A DNA stretch of 64,000 nt from Ceratothoa steindachneri (taxonomy: Eukaryota; Arthropoda; Malacostraca; Isopoda; Cymothoidae). A program made the position numbers and the translations under genes. The stretch spans positions 46,017,019-46,081,018 of the forward strand of contig OZ018324.1 of NCBI GenBank assembly GCA_963969495.1. Direction: 5' to 3'. The notes under the pieces were generated by a model. The model worked only from the letters and a program-made list of their open reading frames with translations, made no database searches and was not told the origin of the DNA. Numbering within the stretch: position 1 is the stretch's first letter; each line of letters begins with the position of its first letter. Below are positions 32,755-43,100 of this stretch, one piece after another.

Positions 32755-33840
32755 TCACTCACGATGCGGGCCGTCTGTCCAGATGTAGATGGGCGAAATC
32801 ACACGGTTGTTTTGGCGAGGGTGGCAGCTGGGGGATCCACACGTTCTTCCGGAAAGGGGGGGGGGAGTTCTTCAAGAACGAGAACAAATACGGTGCTTTA
32901 TGCAACACCTAGGCAGTCGTGGTCTCTCTGGCGAGAGTGAGTCGAACTTGGTTCTTAAATCAAGTTAACTTGGAGTGCGGTGTGACCACCGAGTAACGAT
33001 ATAGAGGAGGAGCTTTTCTCCTTCGTTACTTATTTCCTCATGGACGAGGACTGAACTCGGGGAGGGTCTTCTTCAAGGGCGAGGATAACGGAGAGGGGTT
33101 TCTCTGGCGAGAATAAGTTACTTAAAGTTCGGTGTGGCCACCTAGTAACGGGCCCGAGGGGGAGCCTTTTCCTTCTTCTTTTCTTAATTCCTCAAGGAGA
33201 AGGAATACCCCTGGTGGTTAAGGTGCACCAGGATATGAGGAGTCTCTCTAGCGAGAGTAAGTTGAACTTAACAAAGTTAACTTATCGTTTGGTTTGATAA
33301 CCCGGGACTAGCTCGAAGATGAGCTGCTTCTTAGCCCCTTAATGTAGGTAGCCCTGCCTCTCTTGCAGGGGACTTCTTGGTTTGGCGACCCAAGTAAACT
33401 ACCTCTCCAGTCTCGGTAGTTCGGTTTGATCCGAAGACTTCGTCACCTAGAGACTGACGTATACTACCTCGATTTTCCTTAGAGTTCCTCATTTATACCT
33501 CGTCACCCCACTGGGGGAGTGGTAAGCGGGGGAAGGGCTTGAGGACGGCCCCAGGAGAGTTCTTTTGGCCAATGGTTTTTTCCAAGAAGTCAAACATCGG
33601 CTTCTCGTTAGCCTTCGAGATTGGGAGAAACACGTCTTCAATTTCTTATTTGACGTGAAACTGGATCTCACTCTCCTAGGGGAGATCTTGCATTTTGACC
33701 ATTAGGGTCTTTCATGAAACCGAGTTGTGCCGCGCTGCGGTCACGCGTTTGGCCCGCCGAGACCTGGGCCGGATGGCTTTGCGGTAACCGCCTTCAGACT
33801 GCCCCGCGAGTAAACGGGGGGGGGGGACTATTTCCCTACA
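32755..33840. repeat. GC-rich island with degenerate internal repeats
   Basis: This 1.1-kb block stands out from AT-rich flanks. A box resembling 'tctctctggcgagagtgagt' recurs at about 32923, 33099 and 33243, each followed by a 'gaactt..aagttaact' box and a 'ggtgtg(a/g)ccacc.agtaac' box (32973 and 33142). G-runs of nine or more flank it (32856, 33818). The repeats differ by substitutions and indels, so this is an old array or a decayed GC-rich element. It could be part of a retroelement leader. Confidence 0.6.
33330..33690 (-). pseudogene. Unidentified protein-like relic
   Basis: One minus-strand frame reads as plausible protein for over 100 codons with three stops, including 'EDVFLPISKANEKPMFDFLE' and 'VLKPFPRLPLPQWGDEV'. 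I do not recognise the family. It lies within the GC-rich island and may be the gag-like part of a retroelement. A short competing frame (33489-33671) is probably a shadow. Confidence 0.3.
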
Positions 33841-34809
33841 ATTATCTTTAGCCCAAAGTATCTACATCCAGAAGTATCTTTACCAAACCGAAATTAAATG
33901 AAAAATAGAAGCTGATGTTACAAAGGTCTTCAGAATAAAAAGAGACTAACATTGAGCACCAAAGAATGAAAAAATAATAAACAATTGTCTAAAATGAAAG
34001 ATGTTCTGTTATCCCATATAAATGGCCTATTTGTCAGAAAAGTTTTGTTAATATCGGATTAAGTAAAAACATCGCCACGAAATAAGCCTCATACAAATTA
34101 GCAATAATAAAGTTAACCAGTTTATGGCCATTTTCATTTTCCCCCCAAATACGAGTAAGTATGCATGTATATAAATACTAACCAGCAACTTACAGCAGGC
34201 CATAATAATTTTGAGAGGCGATATGACAAACGGCACAGAGATAATTACTGATACATTACTCAAAGTTGTCTAATAGATCTTAAAGTCAAATAACTTTAAG
34301 CTTTCTCGAAAATATTAGAATTGAGAGACCGGACAGTAAATTTTTTCTCATGTCTTATCAAAGGCTATTGAAGAGGTATATATTTAAGAAGTATTTTGAA
34401 AAGAATAAAGAAAATTCAAATAAGAAACGGAAACAAACTCTCTAAACTAAAGACATGAAGTAGCTGGCAAAGAAGCAACCAAGAATATATAACATTAGAT
34501 TTTATACCTATGGAAAATCTGGAAAGGAAAAATTGCAAAAATGTATTATCATTAAGATGCTGCTTCATTCTACTTCATGTCCCAAACTTTTTAAGATAAA
34601 AATATTATAATTACTAATTAGTCTTTTTAAGTAATTTAACTTTTCTAATATACATATATAAGAAAATATAGACAATTAAATAATATCTTCAAATTTTAAG
34701 CGTTATAGCCTGTCATGAAATTATTAAAAAGAAGTTTGTTTGGAAAATTGTTGACCATTTTACTAGTTTAGCTACAATTATTTTTTATAGATGTGAAGGT
34801 AATACATTA
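33841..34809. other. AT-rich, nothing recognised
   Basis: No frame of note; the 71-codon minus frame at 34048-34263 is a hydrophobic AT-rich shadow. Confidence 0.5.
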
Positions 34810-35133
34810 AACCCTCGATATAACGAACTTCAATATTAGGAACTTGGGATATAACGAACCCAATTTCCTGGCCGAACTCCATCGGGTTTAAAAGGCAAAC
34901 GTTACGACCAGCCTGAGTGACTGTTGGTCGGCCACATGTCTCCTACAGTTCAAGGCTTGTATCAGTACTATGTTGTGTAGTCCACTTAACTTTATTAGTA
35001 GTTACATAAGTATCACATATCTATAACGAACTTGGTTCGTTATTTCCATTGCTTCTAACACCCAACGGGTTTAACGAACTTTCGGCTTTAACTAACGATC
35101 CCCCACCCCATATAGTTCGTTATATCGAGGGTT
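34810..35133. mobile_element. pogo/Tigger-type MITE, 324 bp, with TA target duplication
   Basis: The left end 'aaccctcgatataacgaact' and right end 'gttcgttatatcgagggtt' are inverted repeats of about 20 bp with few mismatches. Both flanks are TA (34808-34809 and 35134-35135), as expected for Tc1/mariner-group insertion. Further 'ataacgaac' motifs are repeated subterminally (34851, 35021, 35070). There is no coding capacity. The 'CCCTCGATATAACGAAC' terminus is typical of pogo/Tigger-derived MITEs, from memory. Confidence 0.85.
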
Positions 35134-36309
35134 TACTCTAATCTTAAAAATTACACTCTGACTCTAGAAATCATCATTATTTGTGAACCCTCAAGGACAA
35201 CTTGTTTTTGCACCAATGACTCGGGTTTGAGTTCTAATGAACATTTTAGTGTTTTCAGGATACTAACCAACTCTCTCAACTCGTTCATATAATAGTGCAT
35301 CAATTATAGATTTTATGCTCCTGGACAATGAAAAGGCGCTACATTACATAAAATCCTCGCAATTGCGCTTCTTCCCTCAATACATGAATTTGCTACAAAA
35401 TTTCCTCCTATCTATAATATTTCTCATATAATAATAGTAAATTAAATGTTATTAGCCTTCACACTAGACTGTTGTTTAAAACTTTGCGCGTCACCGTGAA
35501 CAAACAAGACAAGTATTACTAAATGTAAGCCAGCACCAAATGAGTTGAAGTTCTTAAACTAATTCTGGTTGTCTCGTGAGGGGTGGCCATTAGCCAAATG
35601 GAGCAAATCCTCAGGTGGTGGATGGACGAATGTCCAAATTATAATTAGGTGAGCTGGAAACTATGCTTAACTACAACTGAACGAATGGCATTAGTATTTT
35701 TGCCTGCATAGCGCTCACGCACTAGGCGATTCCTATTGGACCAGAAATTCAACAGAAACCTAGAATGACCTAGCACTTCTGTCGTCTTGTGCTTCTCCTT
35801 GACACTGAGTTCTATTTAGTACTACTAGGTTAGTGGATTTGAAGGTTGCTGCCTCTCTCCACTAAAATCATTTTTGTGCAAGTTTTCTTTCTTTCGTTAG
35901 GAGTGGGGATAGGGGTGAGAATGAATCTTCGACGGACTCATTTAAGCAAACTATCGATGTTCTGGCCTAAGACCTACAAAATTCTTAAAATTTGATTGAC
36001 CACACTGCCTACTTATTCAAAATATTCTTGATAATTTGGTATATGGTGAGTCAGACGCAATAATTTTATAGCATTGGTTTCTAGCCTGAGTTCGTCAATT
36101 GATGGCAAACTAATAATACTTACATGAGGCTTCTTGGGAAGGTGTTTGCTGTACCCTGAGGATCTATACTTTTTAACTCTCAAACTTTTTACTTCTGTTC
36201 TAAGAGAAGGAACTGAGAAAATTATAATAAGTGAGGTGCTTTTACTAAATATTAAGGCCTTGTTGTTCTCCTTTTGGGATTGAATTAGTTTCTAGATTCT
36301 TTTCATTTC
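35134..36309. other. No recognisable gene
   Basis: AT-rich to balanced sequence without open frames above 60 codons. Nothing found. Confidence 0.5.
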
Positions 36310-38915
36310 TAACACTAATCAAACAAGGGGATAATCAAAGCGAAGATAACCAAAAGGGAGTAAAACCAAGTGAGGATGGACCGTAGGGAAGATAATTAAA
36401 AGCTAGGTTAATCCAAAGCTAAGATAAGCAAGAGCGAGGAAAATACAAAGAGCGAAAATTAAAAAGAGAGGATAATCGAAAGGGGGAAAATACAAAGAGA
36501 AAAAGAACAAAGCAAGAAAAATCCAAATTGGAGATAATATTATGGTGATAAAACAAAGTGGGCAAAATGTATATTAAGAATAATTCAAAGCAAGGATAAT
36601 CTAAAGCGAAGATAAAGCAAATTTGGATATAATTCATAGCGAGAAAAATCAAAGAGATGATATTCCGAAGCAGGTATAATTTAGAGCGAGTTTGATGTAA
36701 AACGAGGATTATACAAAGAAAGAATCGCCAAAAGCGAAAATAAAACAAGTTGAGAATAATCCAGAGAGAAGATATACCTAAGAGAGGATAATACAAATCA
36801 TGGAAAATCCAGAGCGGAAATAATCAGAAGAGATGACAATACAAAGTAAGAATGATCCAGTGCGAAGAAAATCCAAATACAAGCTAGCTTAAATCAGGAT
36901 AATACAATGCGAGAAAAAGTGAGGATAATCCGAAGAAGGTAATCTAATTGAGGCTAAATCAAAGCTTGAAAAATCTAAAGTAATGACAATTCAAGGGAAT
37001 ATAACCCAAAGCAATGATAATCAAAAGCAAGGATAATGCAAAGTGAATAAAATCAAAAGCGAGGATAATCCAAGGCGAGAATAATCAAAACTTACAATAA
37101 TCCAAATTGACGATTATATAAAACGCGGATAATCAAAAACAATGATAATTCAAAGCAGAATTATTTCAAAGCGAGGATTATCCACAGTGAGGATAATCCA
37201 ATGTTATGATAAACCCGAGTGAAGATAACAAAAGAGGCAAAAATCCATAGCAAGAATGATCAAAAAGGAGAACGAGACAAAGTAAGGATAATCCAAGGGA
37301 GGATAACAAAAGAGGATTATCGAAAGCGAGCATAACTAAAAGCTAGAATATTCCAAAGCGAAGATGATCCAAAGTGAGGATAATCCAGAGCAAGGATAAT
37401 CTAAAGCGAAACTAACCCAAAGAGGATAATCCAAAGACAGGATACAACACAGGGAGGATAATGCAAATCGAGGATAATTCGTAGGACGAATAATCCATTT
37501 CAATATTATTCCAAAATAAGGATAATAACAAGACTGCATAATTTAAATTGAGGGTAAACCATAGCGATGAAAATGTAAAGGAGAACGAAATCAAAGGATA
37601 ATTCTAAGAGAGGATAATCCAAAGCGAGTATAATTCAAATCGAGGTTAATTCAAAACGAGGATAAACCAAAGCAATGAAATTCAAAAGCGATGGTAAGCT
37701 AAAACAAGAATAATCCAAATCCATGGTAATCCAAAGGAGGATAATACAATGGAAGTTATTTCCAAGCTAAGATAATCCAAAACTAGGATAATTCAAAGTG
37801 ACGATAATCCAAATCGAGGATAATTATCAGATGCAAGGTTAATCCAAGCGAGGAAAATCCAAAGAGAAGAGAGTCTAAAGCAAGAATAATCGAAAGTTAG
37901 GATAATCCAAAACGAGCACAAATCAAAGCGAGTATAATCAAAAGGGAAGATAATTCAAAGCGAAAAATATACGTAAGCGAGGATAAAAGAAAGCAATGTT
38001 AATCCAAAGTGAAGATAGGCCAACACAAAGTATGACTTAAACCAAGTATGAATCAAAGCAAGAATAAACCAAATCGAGGATAATCCAAACGGACAATAAT
38101 CAAGAGCAAGCATAGTTCAAAGAGATGATCATTCAAAGCGAGAGTAATCCAAAGAGAAAATAATCCAAAGCAAGGATAATTCAAAGCGAGGATAATCTTA
38201 CGCGACGATAATTCAAAGCAAGGAAAATAATTAATAGCGAGGACATATTACAGCAACGATAATCCAATTCAATGATAAACCAAAGGGACGATAATGCCAA
38301 ATAAGGCAAATCAATGCGAGGTTAATCCAAATCCACGATAATTAAAAGTAAGGAAAATAGAAGACAGACCAATCAAAAGCAAGGATAATTCAGAGCGAGG
38401 ATAATCCAAAGCAAGCATAATTCATACGTAGGATAATCCAAAACGAGGACAATAGAAAGCAAGGATAATCCGTGGCGAGGGAATTCCGAAGAGGTGCTAA
38501 TTCAGAGCGAGGAAAGATCAATTTATGGATGATCCAAAGCAAATTTATTACAAAGTCCTGTAACTACAGAGGATAATCCAAAGCTTGAAGAAAACAAAGC
38601 GAAAATAATCTAGAGAGGGGGAAATCCAAAGAGATGATTATGTTAAGAGGGTTTAAACCAAAGAGATTATTATCTAAAGAGGGTCTAATCCAAAGAGATG
38701 ATAATCTTAAGCGAGGATAATACGAAGCGGGGAATAAAGCCAAAACCAACTAAATCCAAACGGGGATTAAAGAAAGCGAGATTATTCAAAAATGAGAATA
38801 ATCTAAAACTATGTATGTAGTATACTCCAAAGCAAGGGTAGTTCAAATCGAGGAGATTCCTAGGCGAAGATAATGCAGAGGGGAAATAATACAAACTAAA
38901 AATAATCCAAAGATT
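36310..38915. repeat. 16-bp minisatellite array, 2.6 kb
   Basis: The plus-strand unit is cgaggataatccaaag (16 bp), repeated roughly 150 times with heavy substitution and small indels. Units are cleanest around 37600-38470 and decay toward both edges. Because 16 is not a multiple of three, three units make 48 bp, and the minus-strand consensus has no stop in any frame, giving a 16-residue periodic hydrophobic peptide (LWIILALDYPRFGLSS). The open minus frames at 36419-36796, 37336-37594 and 38564-38972 are consequences of this and are not called genes. Confidence 0.95.
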
Positions 38916-39309
38916 AGTAATATTTGGAAGACACGTAAACATGTCAAAAGCAAGATTCCGAAAACAGTTCAAGATCTATGGTAAATCATTCAAATTATGA
39001 ATGTTCCATGTTTATTGCGCAAGAGTGTTAACAGGTTTTTCTTGCATCAATAATAAAGGCTTCCACACTAAATACTAATTACTTATAATTGAAAAAAATT
39101 TGTCATGATAGTTTCATTATTATTTTCAAATATATATTTGTTTCTGCTCTCGTTCGGGTCACTTTAGACGCTAATTTTTTTACCAAAATTGCTTTCTGCG
39201 TATAAAGATAGTTTAATTCCACCATATTTGCATAACTTTTACTCATAAAAGGCTCGGTTTTGCAGGTTATCGCACACCAATATTGTAAATGTTTGATTTT
39301 CTCTGACAA
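38916..39309. other. AT-rich spacer
   Basis: No gene. A 68-codon minus frame (39103-39309) is unassigned. Confidence 0.4.
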
Positions 39310-40140
39310 AAATTATAGATGTGATAAGAATACAGGCATTTGGGTCTCATGGGCCAGTACTCTATGTATCAAATTCCATAGTGGTAACATTGAAAGAAAT
39401 CCACGAGGTTAAAAACGCGATAGTAAATGCGCTACTATATGCTGATAGAGAATATTTATCCTAAGCTTGCATACATAACTCTACACTTTTCTAGATTGAA
39501 AGATGAAATCTTAACAAAGAAAACAAGAAAGGGAGCAATGCATCAGATACGCACCATAAAAACGGATAAAGATCTATATCTACGAAAAGGAAGGCTGAAA
39601 ATGGAGTTGAGGTAAGTCTATACGACCAACAGGGCTACATCTGTAACGAAATGATAAAAGCTTAATGATGAAACATTACCCAATGAATTCTAGTAAACAA
39701 CAAAGACCTTAAGAGAATAAACACACAAATAGAGCTGAAGAATGCAAATAAGCGAATAAGTAAAGAGAAATGTCGATTTAGACAATGAAAAAAGAATCAA
39801 TAAACGAACGGAACATGGTAATACACAGGTCGCATCACCATCACTAGGTGAATCCTCCCTCCCGACTGGGATAAGAGGAACCCTTTCTTTAATTAAGTTG
39901 GGACAAGGTGGAACTAGTGGAGACCCAGAACAAAAACAAGGTGGGAACATAGAAAGGCACCTTAACAAAGAGACCTCAGAGGGAAAGAAACAAGACACAA
40001 TGGGAAAAAGCAAAAACGCAAACACAGGGACGAAAGGGAGGGGAATTGAAGAGCCAGCCACGAAGACGGAAAAAAGACCATCCGGCTCTAACGAAGGCGA
40101 CCTCTATATATACCCAAAAGAGGAGTTTGATCTGAGCTAG
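39310..40140 (+). pseudogene. Possible LINE ORF1-like relic (unassigned)
   Basis: Two frames look protein-like: 39427-39615 ('KLAYITLHFSRLKDEI', then basic 'RKGRLKMELR') and 39780-40138, a polar, lysine/glutamate/glycine-rich segment ('EEPATKTEKRPSGSNEGD'). The composition suits the linker of a gag-like ORF1, and an upstream patch 'RIQAFGSHGPVLCI' at about 39325 also looks coding. No domain is recognised. The minus-strand element at 40141-43010 begins or ends exactly here, so the segment may instead belong to that element's noncoding end. Confidence 0.25.
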
Positions 40141-41569
40141 GCTAAAGAATGAGTCATATTCTCGAAGAGTCTGGAGGCGGTGTCAGCGCGGTTGTTTGCG
40201 GAGACGACGAAGGAGAGGTTCTTCGACCAGGCGCAGAAACTTCTTGAAAGGTTTCAGTGGGAAGCAGGAGAGAGACGACAGAGAAGCTGAAGAGGGAGCT
40301 TACCCCAGAGGGTATTGAAGAGGGCACCCAAGTTGTCCGTAAGGAGACAGGTTTTGGAGAAGAGAAGGACGCCGAGCCACAGTCACACGGATTCCGCCAC
40401 GAAGATGTTGTCGAAGGTGCCCGGAGGAAGGAGGATGCCAAGACTGGAACCTTCAGACCAAATGCCAAGTCCGGAATTACTGTTGTCGGTGAAAACGAAC
40501 CTGGGTCCTGCCTGAGGGGCGTCTCAGAGGGATGAGAGGGGGCATCTTGTTGCGTCCAGGTTGCACTACTGGACCAGGCACATCTGTACCTAGAAGAAGG
40601 GAAGTCCCAAGAGGGGGACAAGGAAGTTGAGAAGTCCCGTAAAGAGTGTCCAGGAACGGGAGGATACGGGGTTCGCGCCGGCGAAGCCAAGGGCCTAGCG
40701 CGTCTTTTTGCACATCTCAGGTGTAATTGCGAGATAACGCTTCTTGAGATTGAGGCGGACTCCTAGGTATGTGGCGGTTTTAGCAGGGGATAGGGAGCTT
40801 TCAGCCTCGTTGATGTGAAGAGAACCCTGGCGGAGGGATTAGACACACTTCCTGACGGCGCGATGGGGCTCCAGGCTGAGAACATCGTCCAGGTAGCAAA
40901 AGGCGCGACATCCGAAGCTCCGAAAGAAGGCAGCAATACCAGCTCTGAGGGTGCTCGGCATGATAAAAGAGGCACCGGCGAAGCCTTTGAAGAGTCTGGT
41001 AAACCAAAAGGTTCCCGCCTATGCCAGCTGATACCAAACCAATGGCGGGCCTTGGTGTGTAGGAGAACGTGGTAGAACCCGGCCTTAAATTCGATCCTGG
41101 CGGCCCAGTCCTTGGGCGAGCAAGAGCCAAGGACATGGTTAAGAGAAGGAAGGCTGAAGGAAGCAGGTTTGTAGAACTCTTCAGTTTTATCCATACAGTA
41201 AATAAGATGGGCCATGCCATTGGGCTTAGGGACGCAGAAGACTTGGTGGCATCTCGTGACGTTGTCGGATTCCTCCACAATGCCGAGGTCCCAGAGCTGT
41301 AGAACGACAGGAAGATTAGAGGGCAAGGAAGCCACCCAATGATGGTAGTGTTTATCTAGAAACACTTTAACGCCCTGACCACGGAAAGCCTTGAGAAGGT
41401 GGTTGACGTTAGGGAGGCTGTAGAAGAAGCCAGGGGCTATGACGTCCAGACGGGCATCCGTGTCCAAGTGACGGTCCTCTGGTCCCAGGGCTTCCAGGCC
41501 TAGACGGAAGAAGTCCTGATCCCGCTGGGCAGGGTCGCGCTGTTCCTCACGGTCACGTGCCCTTAGCAA
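40141..41569 (-). pseudogene. Reverse transcriptase (YLDD) plus RNase H
   Basis: The RT starts just after the gag-like ORF; the frames overlap by 7 bp, and this frame opens at a TTG right behind an in-frame TAA, without ATG. RT blocks: 'VFCVPKPNGMAHLIYCMDKT' at about 41243, 'DWAARIEFKAGFYHVLLH' at about 41105 (the A-motif Asp position reads E), and in a shifted frame 'FTRLFKGFAGASFIMPSTLR' at about 40994 and 'RAFCYLDDVLSLEPH' at about 40900 (YLDD at 40895-40884, intact), then 'KTATYLGVRLNLKKRYLAIT' at about 40791. RNase H: 'FVFTDNSNSGLGIW' at about 40500 (D present), 'FVAESV', 'LLTDNLGALF' at about 40345 (D present) and 'VSANNRADTASR' at about 40190 (final D present). Frameshifts after 41030 and stops inactivate it. 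Confidence 0.8.
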
Positions 41570-43009
41570 TTATCGTCCGGCTGGTTGTCCTCGTCCTGTT
41601 GGTTGTCGCGTCCATTGGCCTTGATGTCCGGAGGGACGTTGAGGAAGTCCAGAAGGACGTCGCCGTAATCCAAGGCGTGGTCGGAGAATGACGCGGCTGG
41701 AGAAACCTCAGGGCCTGGGATCCTTATGATGGTGGGGAAGGCGAGGCCGGGTTGAGGAAGATCGATGATATGGGTGAGGACATAGGGGACCTCAATCACC
41801 AGGGCCTCAAGTTCCGCAGCAGTGATGTCAATGAAGTCCCCGTCACGAATAGTCACCGTAACCACCGGATAATCATGGATAGGGGAGATCGAGTCTCCCA
41901 AGGGAGAGACTAAGGAGGCCAAGTCCCCAGGTTCTGAAAGCGGAGAAGTCGGAAGGCGAAAGGGTGAGAGAGGGGCCCAGTCGCGAAAACCTGGCGGTGG
42001 AAGCGGAGAAATGGGGTCCCGGAAGGGGGATAGATGAATCTCGGAAGACGCTTCGCTTGACGAAGGCATGAAAGGGACATCGGTCCACGTCTGAGGGAAG
42101 GAAGCGTCGGAATCCCAAGAAATTGACCGAAATTCTTCAGTAGAAGAAGATCTCGGGTCGTCGGGACGTTCTTGATTCCGTCTCACCCAGGCGATATGGA
42201 GGCGCCAAACCACCAAGAAATTATCGGAATCGTCTTGAAGGAACTGCTTGGCGCATAACAGGCCTTCCCTGTGTTGTCGCTCCGCCTCGACCACCCATCT
42301 GGACAGAGAAGCTCCAGGATCCCTAACGAGGGGAAGGAGGAGGTAGGTTATTGTGGAGGTTCTCGAGGCGAGGGCAAGTGAGAGCTGATTCACTAATGAC
42401 GATTCAAGAAGAGACGGTGGCCTGCTCGCGTGAGTCGCGCAGAGCTACTTGCCAGCCGTGTTGCCAGACCGTGTGGTAGAGCCGAAGGCGATAGTGGAGC
42501 CTGATGAATTCCTCCCTGTTGAGCTTGGACCTGAACCTAAAAAGACTGACAAGGGAGTTAATTTATTCGTGGTCTCTTAACTTGAAGACCGAGGCGTTGA
42601 TATTCTCACAAAGATTCTCAACGATGACCTAGTTGTACTCCCTGAAAAGCCGCGTGGTTGACAGGCCGCAGGTGAGTTAAGTTGACGATGGTAGCGGCCG
42701 GTCTCGTGGAGACCTAGGGGTTTCCAGGGCAGCCCGTGCGGGAGATACCGGAAAAGCATATAGAGACAGAGGAACCTCGTTGTATGGCGGAGGAGTGTCA
42801 GCAGCGTGGATCCTAGCAGTATGCATGTAGATGCTGGTTCCGACTTCGATGACCGGTGAGTTCGAAAGGCCCCTATCTAGGGAGGGCGACCAGGGTACAA
42901 GGTATCGAGTAATTGACTCCGAAGTGACGAATCTTTCTGATTCTTGGGTTTCTTGAGCGTGCTCTGTAGTGCTAGGGGGAACAACCCTGCTTGGTTTCTG
43001 GGGGCTCAT
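41563..43009 (-). pseudogene. Gag-like ORF with PPPY motif
   Basis: The first 110 codons (43009-42677) start MSPQKPSRVV and include 'ADTPPPYNEVP' at residues 70-80; PPPY is the form of a Gag late domain that recruits NEDD4-type ligases. After a broken patch (42676-42394, at least two stops and a frame change) with 'FRSKLNREEFIRLHYRLRLY' at about 42526, the protein continues openly for 276 codons (42393-41563). This part has a helical segment ('WRLHIAWVRRNQERPDD'), a serine/proline-rich middle with repeated 'SPF/SPL' steps and an acidic end. No zinc knuckle, protease or nucleocapsid box is visible. It is called gag-like from position before RT. Total length would be about 480 codons. Confidence 0.5.
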
Positions 43010-43100
43010 CTCAGGTAAACCGCAAGGTTGCCTGGAAGTTCAACAAAAAAAAAGATGAGCAGAGCCAAGGAAAGAAGCGAAAAGCCAACCACGAAGACGA

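Larger units (their letters stand above)
40141..43100 (-). mobile_element. RT-RNase H retroelement with gag-like ORF, class unclear (DIRS-like?)
   Basis: Reading on the minus strand there is a short leader (43100-43010), a gag-like ORF (43009-41563), then an RT and RNase H (41569-40141). The region is markedly GC-richer than its surroundings. The YLDD box, the RT spacing and the RNase H ending in 'NNRADTASR' resemble DIRS-type and other tyrosine-recombinase or pararetroviral-like elements rather than LINEs. No protease, integrase or recombinase is visible on either side, and clear LTRs are not seen. A 25-30-bp stretch is shared by the two ends (about 40048-40080 and 43078-43108) in direct orientation. 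Confidence 0.65.

Noticed and set aside
36419..36796. 125-codon hydrophobic frame, a possible membrane protein
   Set aside because: Generated by the 16-bp minisatellite, which has no stop on the minus strand.
40257..40535. 92-codon plus-strand frame across the RNase H region
   Set aside because: Antisense shadow; the minus strand carries the conserved RT and RNase H motifs.
42577..42759. 60-codon minus-strand frame inside the gag-like region
   Set aside because: It overlaps the better-supported gag-like frame and has no motif.
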